The position numbers and the translations under genes are program-made. A stretch of 39,508 nucleotides of DNA. Source: Patescibacteria group bacterium (GTDB lineage: Bacteria; Patescibacteriota; CPR2; UBA1875; JAMCYV01). This document shows, piece by piece, positions 7,843 to 17,604 of this stretch. How positions within the stretch are numbered: the stretch's first letter is position 1; each line of letters starts with the position of its first letter. The stretch spans positions 1-39,508 of the forward strand of contig JAMCYV010000027.1 of assembly GCA_023473595.1 (NCBI GenBank), written 5' to 3'. Under the pieces are notes generated by a model. The model searched no databases, was not told the DNA's origin, and saw only the letters and a program-made list of their open reading frames with translations.

Positions 7843-9780
7843 TCAATGCTTTTGCTCAAAGTACCATTTCAAAATCTCTTTGGCCACAGGCGCTGCCGTA
7901 ACATCGCCTCCCCCACCCTGTTCAACTAAAACGACAACAGCAATTTCCGGATCACTGTAAGGCGCAAAAGCTTCAAACCAAGCATGAGTCTGCTTTACGT
8001 CATTGCTGTACTGGGCGGTTCCCGTTTTGGCTGCCACTTCTACCGGCAAATCGTTTAAAGATCGAGCCGAGCCATTGACAACTGTTTCCCTCAACCCTCT
8101 CCTTACAATATCCAAATTTTCTCGGCTAATAAAATCTTTATTTAAAATTTCAGAGGCAATATCTTTTATTATTCCGCCTGTTCCGTCGATAATCTTTGAA
8201 ACTAATTTTGGTTTATACAATGTTCCGCCGTTAGCAATCGCCGAAGCTGCCGTTACCATTTGCAAAGGCGTAACTAAAAGATCGCCCTGGCCGATTGACA
8301 TATGATAGGTATCTCCAAGATACCAAGGCTCTCCTTTTTCTCTTTCTTTCCAATTCGGATCTGGAATTTTTCCCTCTGCTTCGCCGGGGACATCAATACC
8401 TGTAATTTTATTAAAACCAAATTTTACTAGGTACTCCTTAATCTTTTCCGGACCGAGGCCTTTAATATTTTGATAACCCCCGCCTATGGCATAGAAGAAA
8501 GTATTCACTGATTCAGCAATCGCTTTTATAACGTTTGTTACGCCATGGCCGCCGGCTTTCCAGTCGGGAAATTCCCAGTCGCCGACTTTTATCCCGCCAG
8601 TACTTAAGACCGTAGAATTCTCGGTGATATTCCCTTCTTGCAAGGCGCCAGCTGCAATAAAGGGCTTAATAATAGATCCAGAGGGGTAAATACCGGAAAC
8701 TGCTCTAAAAAGAAGAGGATTGTTCTTGTCCTCCAAGAGATTTTTGTAATCCGCTTCTGAAATACCTTTAGCAAAAAGATTATTATCATATGAAGGTAAA
8801 TTTACAATCCCTAAAATCTCTCCATTCTTTGGATTCATGGCAATCGCTACTCCTTTTGTTGCATTTGCCTTGTCCATACCTGCCCTTAAAGCTTCAGCCA
8901 TCTTTTTCTGAAGATTAAAATCAATCGATAAGAGAAGATTGCTGCCGTTCTCAGGATTTACATCTCCCAATGCCTTTATCACCTTTCCGGTAGCATCAAT
9001 CTCTTCCCTTGTCCGCCCGTTAACACCCTTTAAATAACTTTCATACGAGTATTCCAAGCCAGTCTTTCCGATATAATCCGTCATCGCATAGTTTCTCTTA
9101 TCAATTGACTTATACTCTTCTTCAGAGATTCTTCCGGTATATCCCAAAACATGGGAAAGAAGACCGTTGTCAAAATATTCTCTGATCGGATTTATCTGGA
9201 CTGTAACGCCTTTTTGCCCGGATAACCGAGACTCCAAAAGAATAGCTGTATCTCTTCCCACGCTGCTCTTAATAACTAAGGGAAGCTGGTATTTAATCCC
9301 TCCTTTTTCATTAATCTTTTGCTTAATCTCTTCAACTGGCATCCCTAAAGTGTCAGATAAAGCTTTATAAACTTCTTCTCTCTCTTTCTCTTCTTTCGAA
9401 AGGTCAGAAGGTACAATAAAGACTTCATAATTGGGAACATTTTTAACTAAAGCAACACCATTTTTATCATAAATGATACCTCTTGGAGCAATAATTAATT
9501 GAGATCTAACCCTATTCCCCTCGGCAGTTTCCAAGCTGGCGCCGCCAGTCCGAATCTGCAGAAAAAAGAGCTGGGCAATCATAACAAAAAAAAGAAAGAT
9601 CGCAAGGACCCTTATAAATAAAAAAGGCTTAAGGTTTTTTTCATCCTCCATTTGTGGAACCTCGGCATCGGCCGGCAAGATATGATGAATCCAGGTCTCT
9701 GATTGGCTCGCCTTTTTCTCTATAGAGATTTTTTTATTCTCGAGTGAAAAAAAGTTAGTAAAAATTCTTTTTTTCTTCAT
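7843..9780 (-). CDS. mrdA: Penicillin-binding protein 2 (elongasome transpeptidase)
   Basis: N-terminal TM segment; YPSGSIIKPFIAAGAL (SxxK), VAAKTGTAQYSN (KTG), directly after mreD. Confidence 0.92.
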   Translation of the reverse strand: MKKKRIFTNFFSLENKKISIEKKASQSETWIHHILPADAEVPQMEDEKNLKPFLFIRVLAIFLFFVMIAQLFFLQIRTGGASLETAEGNRVRSQLIIAPRGIIYDKNGVALVKNVPNYEVFIVPSDLSKEEKEREEVYKALSDTLGMPVEEIKQKINEKGGIKYQLPLVIKSSVGRDTAILLESRLSGQKGVTVQINPIREYFDNGLLSHVLGYTGRISEEEYKSIDKRNYAMTDYIGKTGLEYSYESYLKGVNGRTREEIDATGKVIKALGDVNPENGSNLLLSIDFNLQKKMAEALRAGMDKANATKGVAIAMNPKNGEILGIVNLPSYDNNLFAKGISEADYKNLLEDKNNPLLFRAVSGIYPSGSIIKPFIAAGALQEGNITENSTVLSTGGIKVGDWEFPDWKAGGHGVTNVIKAIAESVNTFFYAIGGGYQNIKGLGPEKIKEYLVKFGFNKITGIDVPGEAEGKIPDPNWKEREKGEPWYLGDTYHMSIGQGDLLVTPLQMVTAASAIANGGTLYKPKLVSKIIDGTGGIIKDIASEILNKDFISRENLDIVRRGLRETVVNGSARSLNDLPVEVAAKTGTAQYSNDVKQTHAWFEAFAPYSDPEIAVVVLVEQGGGGDVTAAPVAKEILKWYFEQKH

Positions 9781-10292
9781 TAGCTAATTATTTGATTTGA
9801 TTTTTGATCTAACCTCTGGAAATATTTAAAAATTTTGCCAAAGGCAAAGAATAAAAGGAGAGATGCTGCAACATCAACACCAACTTGCTTTAAATATACT
9901 TGAAAAATGATGGGTTCGATAATACCGTCCTTAAAGTAATTTAATCCTGCTTGAAGCAGGTTATAAAGAAAAGAGCTAAAAAGCACTAAAATAGCAATAT
10001 ATTGAAGGTGTATAGCTCTGCCTTCCTTAGTTACAAGTTTAATAAAATAAACAAGGGCCAAAAAGAAAAGGATATTAAACCCGAAAAATCCACTCCCAGA
10101 GATATCCAAGAGAAAACCAAAAAGGACTGCCAGAAAAATCAAAATATTAATCTTCTCATAATACAAAGCACTTAGAAAAATAAAAACAAAGACAAAATTA
10201 GGAATGATCCCAAAAAATCGAATATCCCCAAAAAAAGATACCTGAAGAATAAAAACTCCCAAGGCTAATAAAAAAAGATAAAAATTTACCAC
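9780..10292 (-). CDS. mreD: Rod-shape determining protein MreD
   Basis: Hydrophobic multi-TM protein of 170 aa between mreC and mrdA. Confidence 0.8.
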   Translation of the reverse strand: MVNFYLFLLALGVFILQVSFFGDIRFFGIIPNFVFVFIFLSALYYEKINILIFLAVLFGFLLDISGSGFFGFNILFFLALVYFIKLVTKEGRAIHLQYIAILVLFSSFLYNLLQAGLNYFKDGIIEPIIFQVYLKQVGVDVAASLLLFFAFGKIFKYFQRLDQKSNQIIS

Positions 10293-11120
10293 TTAGGCCC
10301 CCGTATTTAAAACAACAAAAACTCTTTCTAGTCTAGAAAAAACAATGTCCGGACGAACAGTCGCTTTTTGAAAAACTTCATTTTCGGTTTTATCTACTTT
10401 CTCAATTTTGCCGATTAAGATACCTTTGGGATAATCGTTACCAAGTCCTGAAGTCAAAACCAATTGTCCAGGTTTTAAAATATCGCCCTGGGGAACTTTC
10501 TCGAGAGATAATCCATAACCGAATTGGCCCTTTACAATACCCGATGCAGTTGAATTTGCAACAATAGCAGGTATTCCGGATGTAGGATCGGTAATTAAGA
10601 AAACTGTTGCGCTATCAGACAATACTTCAGCTACCTTCCCAACTAGAATTCCCTCACTTAAGACGGTCATTCCTTTTTTGACACCGTCTCTTTCCCCTTT
10701 ATTTATAAGGATTAACTGCTTAGCACTTGAAGGATCATACATAAAAATTTCTGCCGGCAGCATTTCGTATCCGCTATAGCTTTTAAACCCCAAATCTTTT
10801 CTTAAAGACTCATTTTCCTTTCTAAATTCTTGAAGTTTTACAACTTCTGATTCAAGGCTCAAGATTTTATCTTTGAGTTCCGAATTCTCTTTCGAAAGAG
10901 CACGAATATTTGAGAAAAAAGAAAAAACCCCTTTAGATGAATTAGCACTAATGTTAAGAACCCTGCCAATAGGGGCGATTATTTTAAAAATAATGTTTTC
11001 GGTGGTCTTTAGTCTTCCGCTATTATGGAGAAAAATCAAAAATAAAATTAAGAAAAAACCCGCAATAAATAATCTATTTTTATTTTTAAATATTCCCTTT
11101 CTATTTTGGAGACTTCTCAT
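10293..11120 (-). CDS. mreC: Rod-shape determining protein MreC
   Basis: TM plus coiled coil, then AEIFMYDPSSAKQLILINKGERDGVKKGMTVLSEGILVGKV...SGLGNDYPKGILIGKI; between mreB and mreD. Confidence 0.93.
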   Translation of the reverse strand: MRSLQNRKGIFKNKNRLFIAGFFLILFLIFLHNSGRLKTTENIIFKIIAPIGRVLNISANSSKGVFSFFSNIRALSKENSELKDKILSLESEVVKLQEFRKENESLRKDLGFKSYSGYEMLPAEIFMYDPSSAKQLILINKGERDGVKKGMTVLSEGILVGKVAEVLSDSATVFLITDPTSGIPAIVANSTASGIVKGQFGYGLSLEKVPQGDILKPGQLVLTSGLGNDYPKGILIGKIEKVDKTENEVFQKATVRPDIVFSRLERVFVVLNTGA

Positions 11121-12153
11121 AATCGGTTGATACTAATACTTCTTTTAATGAGTCGATGTCTTCTAACACTAAACCGCAACCTCTAACAACGCTTGTTAAA
11201 GGATCATCAGCTACATGAACTGGCATTTTCGTAGATAGTGAAAGCATTTTATCCAAGCCCCGAAGAAGCGCCCCGCCGCCAGCTAGATAAATTCCTTTAT
11301 CCATAATATCAGCCACCAGCTCCGGCGGGGTTTCTTCAACCGTCATTTTAACCGCTTCGACAATAGCATTGACTGATTTTTGAATTGCCTGGCGGATTTG
11401 ATCGCTATCTATTGAAATTGCCTTTGGAAGACCGGTTACTAAATCTCTCCCTCTCATTATGGCTTCAAGTTTTTCCTCTAATGGATAAGCAGAGCCGATA
11501 GCAATCTTAATGTCTTCAGCTGTTCTCTCGCCCAAAAGAAGATTATATTCATCTCTAGCAAACTGAATAATGTCTTCGTTTAGTTCATCACCAGCGATTC
11601 TTAAAGACCGAGCGGCGACGATTCCGCCTAGTGAAATCACTGCTACTTCCGTCGTCCCGCCGCCTATATCGACAATCATGCTGCCAGCCGCCTCTTGGAC
11701 TGGGAGTCTAGCCCCAATAGCTGCTGCCATTGGCTCTTCAATAAGAAGTGCTTGCCTAGCTCCGGCATTCTTTGCTGCATCTTCGACAGCTTTTCTTTCT
11801 ACTTCTGTAACTCCCGACGGTAGACCGATTACAACTCTAGGTCTCGGTAAGAAAGAAAATGTCTCTTTATGGACCTTATGGATAAAATACTTGAGCATCT
11901 GTTCCGTAACCTCAAAATCGGAAACTACTCCATCAACTAAAGGTCTTGAGGCGACAATATTTGCTGGAGTTCGGCCGACCATTTTCTTGGCTGCGTCGCC
12001 AATTTCTAAGATCTGTTTGGTTTTAGTATTAACAGCAACAACACTTGGCTCATTGATAACGAGACCTGTGCCTCTTACATAAACAAGAGTATTAGCCGTT
12101 CCCAAATCGATCCCTAAATCATGTGAAAAATGTCCAAAAAATTTATTAAGCAT
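11101..12153 (-). CDS. mreB: Rod-shape determining protein MreB
   Basis: DLGIDLGTANTLVYVRGTGLVINEPSVVAVN...MIVDIGGGTTEVAVISLGGIV...GIYLAGGGALLRGLDKML. Confidence 0.97.
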   Translation of the reverse strand: MLNKFFGHFSHDLGIDLGTANTLVYVRGTGLVINEPSVVAVNTKTKQILEIGDAAKKMVGRTPANIVASRPLVDGVVSDFEVTEQMLKYFIHKVHKETFSFLPRPRVVIGLPSGVTEVERKAVEDAAKNAGARQALLIEEPMAAAIGARLPVQEAAGSMIVDIGGGTTEVAVISLGGIVAARSLRIAGDELNEDIIQFARDEYNLLLGERTAEDIKIAIGSAYPLEEKLEAIMRGRDLVTGLPKAISIDSDQIRQAIQKSVNAIVEAVKMTVEETPPELVADIMDKGIYLAGGGALLRGLDKMLSLSTKMPVHVADDPLTSVVRGCGLVLEDIDSLKEVLVSTDYEKSPK

Positions 12154-12164
12154 AAATTATTAGT

Positions 12165-13601
12165 TTAATAGGCTTTTGCAAAATATACAAAAGCTTTTGC
12201 TTCTTTCCCGCAATGAAAGCACTTTTCCCCTTTTTGAGGTTTATCTATATCAAATGGGATAACTCTTGTTGTCGCTTTCGTTTTTTCTTTGATTTCGAGC
12301 TCGCACTTGGAATCTTCGCACCAAGGGGCAAGATAAAAGCCCTTCTTTTCTTCCAGATCTTTTTGAAAAGCCTTAAAATCAGTAACCTTATGAGTATTCT
12401 CTTCTTTAAACCTTAAAGCCTCTTTAAAAAGATTAGATTGAATCTCCTTAAGTAAATTTTTTACATCCAACTTATTAGATTTTATTTGCTTTTTCTCATT
12501 CTCATCTCTTCTAACTACGGTAATGGATTTTCCTTTAACATCTTTTGGTCCAACTTCAATTCTTAAGGGCACCCCTTTTATTTCCCACTCATTGAATTTC
12601 CAACCCGGAGAGAGATTTTCCCTGTCATCTACTTTAATTCGAATATCAGTTCCAAATTTTGAGGTAATCTCTTTAATCGCCTTAAGAACCGCTTCTTTTT
12701 CCTTATTATCCTTACAAATAGGGATAATTATTACCTGAACAGGAGCAATAGCAGGCGGCAGTACTAAGCCTTTATCGTCGCCATGCGTTAAGATGATGCT
12801 GCCGATTGACCTGGTTGAAATACCCCAGCTTGATTGCCATACATATTCTCTTTTACCTTCCTTGCTTTCATACTGAATATTAAAGGGTTTTGCAAAATTT
12901 TGGCCGAGGTTGTGAGAGGTCGCTGCCTGTAGAGCTTTGCCGTCCTTCAGAAGTGCTTCGCAAGAGGTTGAATAAAGTGCACCTGCAAACTTTTCGATTT
13001 CACTTTTTTTACCAGTGAAAACCGGAATAGCTAATACTTTTTCATAAAAGTCACGGTAATTATTTAATCTTTTAAGCATTTCTTTGTCAGCCTCTTCTTT
13101 AGTTTCAAAAACAGAATGACCTTCCTGCCATAAAAATTCAGTAGTTCTTAGGAAAGGCTTGGTTCGAAGCTCCCAGCGAACAACATTGCACCATTGATTA
13201 ATCCTTAAAGGAAGATCTCTATAAGAGCTGATCCATCTTGAAAAAGCATCATACATAATAGTTTCTGAGGTAGGCCTTACAACCACTGGCTCATCCAGTT
13301 TTTCGCCTCCGGCATGAGTGACAACTGCTAGCTCAGGCGAAAAACCCTCAACATGTTCCTTCTCTTTCTTTAAGAAACTTTCAGGGATAAAAACCGGAAA
13401 GTAAGCATTCTCAACCCCGTCGTTCACTATCTTCTCATTAAAAATCTTTTGAATATTTTCCCAAATAGCATAACCATAAGGTTTAAAAATTATCGTTCCT
13501 TTTACTGGACCATAATCTATTAAATCAGCTAATTTAACCACTTCGTTATACCAGGCTGGGAAATCCTTTTTTTGACTAGTTAGTTTTGTATCAATTGCCA
13601 T
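12165..13601 (-). CDS. proS: Prolyl-tRNA synthetase, archaeal/eukaryal-type
   Basis: DFPAWYNEVVKLADLIDYGPVKGTIIFKPYGYAIWENIQ...VVRPTSETIMYDAFSRWISSYRDLPLRINQWCNVVRWE...FLRTTEFLWQEGHSVF. Confidence 0.93.
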   Translation of the reverse strand: MAIDTKLTSQKKDFPAWYNEVVKLADLIDYGPVKGTIIFKPYGYAIWENIQKIFNEKIVNDGVENAYFPVFIPESFLKKEKEHVEGFSPELAVVTHAGGEKLDEPVVVRPTSETIMYDAFSRWISSYRDLPLRINQWCNVVRWELRTKPFLRTTEFLWQEGHSVFETKEEADKEMLKRLNNYRDFYEKVLAIPVFTGKKSEIEKFAGALYSTSCEALLKDGKALQAATSHNLGQNFAKPFNIQYESKEGKREYVWQSSWGISTRSIGSIILTHGDDKGLVLPPAIAPVQVIIIPICKDNKEKEAVLKAIKEITSKFGTDIRIKVDDRENLSPGWKFNEWEIKGVPLRIEVGPKDVKGKSITVVRRDENEKKQIKSNKLDVKNLLKEIQSNLFKEALRFKEENTHKVTDFKAFQKDLEEKKGFYLAPWCEDSKCELEIKEKTKATTRVIPFDIDKPQKGEKCFHCGKEAKAFVYFAKAY

Positions 13602-14726
13602 TTAAAATATCCTTTTTAATAAATCGACGAGGGAAAGATCTCTTATAGTGAGAATAATCATTAGAAGAAGCAGAAGCCCGAATCCGGTAAGCTGGATAAT
13701 ATTTTTTGCTTTCATGGAAAAATCTCTTCTTGCAATCTTTTCCAAAACCATAATGAAAATGTGGCCGCCATCCAATGCCGGAATAGGCATAATATTAAGC
13801 ACTGCCAAACTTATACTAAGGATAGCAGAGAATTGCAAAAGTGGCAAAACACCCATTTTTGCAGAAGCCCCAGCCATCCCGGCAATTCCAACAAAAGAAG
13901 TAGCATTTTCGCTCAAGCTGAATTTAGTAAGCAGTTTCCCAAAAAAGTCTAAAACTCCTACAAATGTAAGTCCCATTAGTCTAAAAGTTTCAGTAGTCGC
14001 AATATAAGGCGCAAGATAAAAAGGCGCTTTAGCTTCACCAAGCGTCTCTAAAGTTATACCAACTCTCCTTACAGTAATTTCTTTATTATTACTCCCCTTA
14101 ATCCTATCTTCAAATGTCTGAATATTTTTAACGCTTGTCTTACTATCCCTTTCAATTTCGATACCTATTTTTTCATCAGGATTTTTGGTAGTAAGCTCGT
14201 TTATTTTAGCAAGGACTTCTGTATCAACGCTTACTTTTTGTCCTCCAATTTTATTAATTATGTCACCTTCTTTCAGTCCTTCCTTTTCGGCGGGAGAATT
14301 CTTATCAACTCCGATAATCCGTATTTTCTGGGTGTTTACGACCCCTGCATGATCTCCCATTCCAGGGATTAAGTTTGTTTTAAAACCTACAGTATAAAGT
14401 AAAGTTAAAATGAGAATTGCCAGAAATAAATTCATTATTGGCCCAGCGGAAGCAATCAGTATTCTTTCCTTTTTTGATTTGCTGTTAAAGCTCCTCGGAT
14501 GGTTGTGTTTCCCTTCATCATCTAAAAACTTGCAAAAACCACCTATTGGGAAGAAATTGATTGAATAAACAGTCTCCCCAACTTTCTTACTCCAGATCCT
14601 AGGCGGTATCCCGAAGCCGAATTCTTGGACAGCTACTCCCTTAGCTTTAGCTGTTAAAAAATGTCCTAACTCATGGACAAAAACTACTAAGCTTAAGACA
14701 AAAATAAAAGCTAAAAGAGTAATCAT
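13602..14726 (-). CDS. rseP: Site-2 zinc metalloprotease (RseP family)
   Basis: VVFVHELGHFLTAKAKGV (HExxH), PDZ-like middle, NIMPIPALDGGHIF (NxxPxPxLDGG). Confidence 0.93.
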   Translation of the reverse strand: MITLLAFIFVLSLVVFVHELGHFLTAKAKGVAVQEFGFGIPPRIWSKKVGETVYSINFFPIGGFCKFLDDEGKHNHPRSFNSKSKKERILIASAGPIMNLFLAILILTLLYTVGFKTNLIPGMGDHAGVVNTQKIRIIGVDKNSPAEKEGLKEGDIINKIGGQKVSVDTEVLAKINELTTKNPDEKIGIEIERDSKTSVKNIQTFEDRIKGSNNKEITVRRVGITLETLGEAKAPFYLAPYIATTETFRLMGLTFVGVLDFFGKLLTKFSLSENATSFVGIAGMAGASAKMGVLPLLQFSAILSISLAVLNIMPIPALDGGHIFIMVLEKIARRDFSMKAKNIIQLTGFGLLLLLMIILTIRDLSLVDLLKRIF

Positions 14727-14731
14727 AAATG

Positions 14732-15463
14732 CTAACTCCCAAAATTCCTTCTTCGGTACTGGAATTCGCTGATAATGTCTTCTAGTTCTTCTATGGAAAA
14801 ATCAGGCCATAAAGTATTTGTGAAGAAAAGCTCGGCGTAGCTAAGCTGCCATAAAAGGAAATTGCTAAGTCTTTTTTCACCGCCAGTCCTAATCATAATA
14901 TCTGGATCAGGAATATCTTTTGTGTCCAAAAAATTGTCGAACTCGGTTTCAGAAATAATTTTTTTGCCTTTATCAACGATCTTATTGATAGCTCTAATAA
15001 TTTCATCTCTGCCGCCATAGTTTAAAGCTACATTTAATACCGAGCCTTTATTTGTTTTAGTCCTTTCAACCAAATTTTTTATGCGGTTTTTAATTTGATT
15101 AGGAAATCGGTCTAGATCACCGATAACTTTTAAAACTATATTATTTGCAATTAGCTCTTTTTCCTTTTCTTTCAAAAATTTGATCATAATAGATAAAAGT
15201 CCTTTAATCTGTTTTTCATCCCTTTTCCAGTTTTCAGTCGAAAAAGCATAGATAGTTAAAATAGGAAGTTTTTTCTCTCCAAGATAACGGATTATTTTTT
15301 CTAAAGTTTTAGCACCTTCTCTGTGACCACTATTTATGCCAAGCCCCCGCTTTTTAGCCCATCTGCGGTTTCCATCCATAATGATAGCTATGTGTCTCGG
15401 TAAGGCTCTATTTTTATAAGCCAGTTTTTCCAAAACTAATGTATCGGTTTTTGTTTTAGCCAA
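14732..15463 (-). CDS. uppS: Isoprenyl (undecaprenyl) diphosphate synthase
   Basis: IAIIMDGNRRWAKKRGL...YAFSTENWKR...LNYGGRDEI...DPDIMIRTGGEKRLSNFLLWQLSYAELFFT. Confidence 0.95.
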   Translation of the reverse strand: MAKTKTDTLVLEKLAYKNRALPRHIAIIMDGNRRWAKKRGLGINSGHREGAKTLEKIIRYLGEKKLPILTIYAFSTENWKRDEKQIKGLLSIMIKFLKEKEKELIANNIVLKVIGDLDRFPNQIKNRIKNLVERTKTNKGSVLNVALNYGGRDEIIRAINKIVDKGKKIISETEFDNFLDTKDIPDPDIMIRTGGEKRLSNFLLWQLSYAELFFTNTLWPDFSIEELEDIISEFQYRRRNFGS

Positions 15464-15478
15464 TCTGTTTCCTCCTGG

Positions 15479-16030
15479 TTATACTTCTAATAATTCTTTC
15501 TCTTTAGCGTTGAAAATATTATCGATTTTTTTATTATATTCATCGACAATTCTTTGAACTTCTTTGTCTCTATTAAAAAACTCGTCTTCTGAAATCGACC
15601 CGTCGCTTTTCAGTTTTTTAAACCCTTCCATGAGGTTATGGCGATGATTTCTTACAGTAACTTTTGCTTCTTCCGCTTTTTCTTTTGCAACCCTGACAAA
15701 CTCTTTTCTTCTTTCTTCTGTTAAGTCAGGGAGATTAATGATAACCATCTCTCCGTTATTTATCGGCGATACATTAAGGTCGCTTTCTCTAATGCTTTTT
15801 TCAATCATAGAAAGATTTGACTTGTCCCAAGGCTGGATATTGATCGTTTTTGAACCAGAAACAGAGATATTTGCTACCTGTTTAATAGGGACTTTCGTTC
15901 CATAAGCCTCAACTTCTATCCCATTAACCAAAGATACACTAGCTCTGCCAGTGTGAAGACTAGCAAGCTCCTCTTCTAAAAAAGATACCGCCTTTTCCAA
16001 ATCTTTTTTAAATGTCTCTAATTCTTCCAC
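15479..16030 (-). CDS. frr: Ribosome recycling factor
   Basis: HTGRASVSLVNGIEVEAYGTKVPIKQVANISV...INLPDLTEERRKEFVRVAKEKAEEAKVTVRNHRH. Confidence 0.96.
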   Translation of the reverse strand: MEELETFKKDLEKAVSFLEEELASLHTGRASVSLVNGIEVEAYGTKVPIKQVANISVSGSKTINIQPWDKSNLSMIEKSIRESDLNVSPINNGEMVIINLPDLTEERRKEFVRVAKEKAEEAKVTVRNHRHNLMEGFKKLKSDGSISEDEFFNRDKEVQRIVDEYNKKIDNIFNAKEKELLEV

Positions 16031-16639
16031 TTAACCTCCTAAAATTGTCTCCTTACCAATCTCAAACCTTACAAAGCGCCCAATCTCAATCTTCTCGCCT
16101 ATCTTTGCCCTAGCTTCATTCAAAAGATCTTCAACCTTCTTTTTCTCATCTTTAATGTAAGGCTGGTTCAGAAGACAAATCTCTTCAAAAAACTTCTGTA
16201 TCCTGCCTTCTATAACTTTTTCAATTATTTCCTTGGGTTTCCCTTCTTTTTCGAGTTTCTCTTTCTCAATCTTTTTTTCGTTTTCTAAAACTTCAGCCGG
16301 TATGTCAGTAGAAGAAAGATATTTCGGATTCATAGCCGCAACTTGCATAGCAATTTCATTTGCCAGTTTTCTAAAATCGTCATTTCTAGCAACAAAATCG
16401 GTTTCAGAATTTAGTTCGAGGAGAACTGCAATTCGACCGTTATGGTTGTAAGAGGCGATATATCCTTCCTTAGCTTCTCTTTCAGCTCTTTTTTCTGCGG
16501 TTTTAGCCCCTTTTTTCCTTAAAATCTCAACGGCTTTATTAAAGTCGCCGCCTGCTTCTTCGAGAGCTTTTTTGCAATCCATCATACCGACTCCAGTCTC
16601 TTCTCTAAGCTTTGAAACGTCTTTTGCTTTTACTGCCAT
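16031..16639 (-). CDS. tsf: Elongation factor Ts
   Basis: VSKLREETGVGMMDCKKALEEAGGDFNKAVEILRKKGAKTAEKRAEREAKEGYI...ELNSETDFVARNDDF. Confidence 0.96.
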   Translation of the reverse strand: MAVKAKDVSKLREETGVGMMDCKKALEEAGGDFNKAVEILRKKGAKTAEKRAEREAKEGYIASYNHNGRIAVLLELNSETDFVARNDDFRKLANEIAMQVAAMNPKYLSSTDIPAEVLENEKKIEKEKLEKEGKPKEIIEKVIEGRIQKFFEEICLLNQPYIKDEKKKVEDLLNEARAKIGEKIEIGRFVRFEIGKETILGG

Positions 16640-17538
16640 TATTCTTCCTCCTTTTTTTCTTTTTTCTCCCCGCGAGCGTTCACTATAGTTTTGGCGACAA
16701 TTTCAGTAAGCATCTGAATAGATTTTATCGCATCATCATTAGCAGGGATAGGATAATTTACGCTTTCAGGGTCTGCATTAGTATCAATTATCGCTACAAT
16801 TGGAATCCCAAGTTTCTTTGCTTCTCTCACAGCATTCCTCTCCTTTATTACATCAACTATATAAACTGCGTTTGGGATCTTTTTCATTTCTAAGATTCCG
16901 CCGAAAGATTGTTTTAGCTTTTCTAGCTCTTTTTCAGCCAAAAGTTTCTCTTTTTTGGTAACATACTTATCTTCTTCAATCTTTTTCTCAAGATCCTTAA
17001 AATATCGCATTCTTTCGGAAACTGTCGCAAAGTTTGTCAGCATCCCCCCAAACCATTTTTCGTTAATATATGGGGAAGCTGACTTTTCCGCTTCTTCTTT
17101 AATAATTTGCTGGGCTTGTTTTTTTGTCCCAACAAATAGAATAGTTCCGCCATCCTTAGCGATTTTGTAAATAAATTCGAGGGCTTCTTTTAATTTTTCC
17201 CCGGTTTTTAGAAGATCAATAATATGGATGTTATTTCTCTTGGTAAAAATATAAGGAGCAATCTTTGGATTCCACCTATGAGTCTGGTGACCGAAATGAG
17301 CTCCTGATTCTAAAAGCTTTTTAATATCAATTTCCGGAAGATTTACTTTCTTCTCTTTTACTTCTTTTACAGCCTCTTTTGCTGAAACTTCTTTAGCTGC
17401 TTTCTTTTCCTTTGTTTCTGGCTTTTTTATTGCCGTTTTCTTTGCCGGTTTTGTCTCTTTGGTTTCTACCTTTTTAACCGTCTTTTTAGTTTCCTCTTTG
17501 TTTACTGTTTTCTGTTTACTGTTTCCTGTTTCTGTCAT
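16639..17538 (-). CDS. rpsB: Ribosomal protein S2 with about 65-aa Lys/Glu-rich N-terminal extension
   Basis: Core KLLESGAHFGHQTHRWNPKIAPYIFTKRNNIHIIDLLKT...WFGGMLTNFATV...DTNADPESVNYPIPANDDAIKSI. Confidence 0.95.
   Translation of the reverse strand: MTETGNSKQKTVNKEETKKTVKKVETKETKPAKKTAIKKPETKEKKAAKEVSAKEAVKEVKEKKVNLPEIDIKKLLESGAHFGHQTHRWNPKIAPYIFTKRNNIHIIDLLKTGEKLKEALEFIYKIAKDGGTILFVGTKKQAQQIIKEEAEKSASPYINEKWFGGMLTNFATVSERMRYFKDLEKKIEEDKYVTKKEKLLAEKELEKLKQSFGGILEMKKIPNAVYIVDVIKERNAVREAKKLGIPIVAIIDTNADPESVNYPIPANDDAIKSIQMLTEIVAKTIVNARGEKKEKKEEE
17501..17534. repeat. Heptanucleotide microsatellite in the rpsB 5' coding end
   Basis: tttactg ttttctg tttactg tttcctg tttctg. Confidence 0.85.
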
Positions 17539-17553
17539 TTTTCTCCTTCTTGT

Positions 17554-17577
17554 CCTTCGAAGCTTTAGCGAAGAAGG
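17554..17577. repeat. REP-like palindrome upstream of rpsB (relative at 848-873 upstream of rplL)
   Basis: ccttcgaagctttagcgaagaagg; relative ccctgcatagctttagcgaagtaggg. Confidence 0.7.
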
Positions 17578-17604
17578 ATATCCCTGGGGGCATAATCCAA
17601 AAAT

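Noticed and set aside
11570-12082. 170-aa plus-strand ORF opposite mreB
   Set aside because: Antisense shadow of a strongly conserved gene; composition typical of a spurious ORF.
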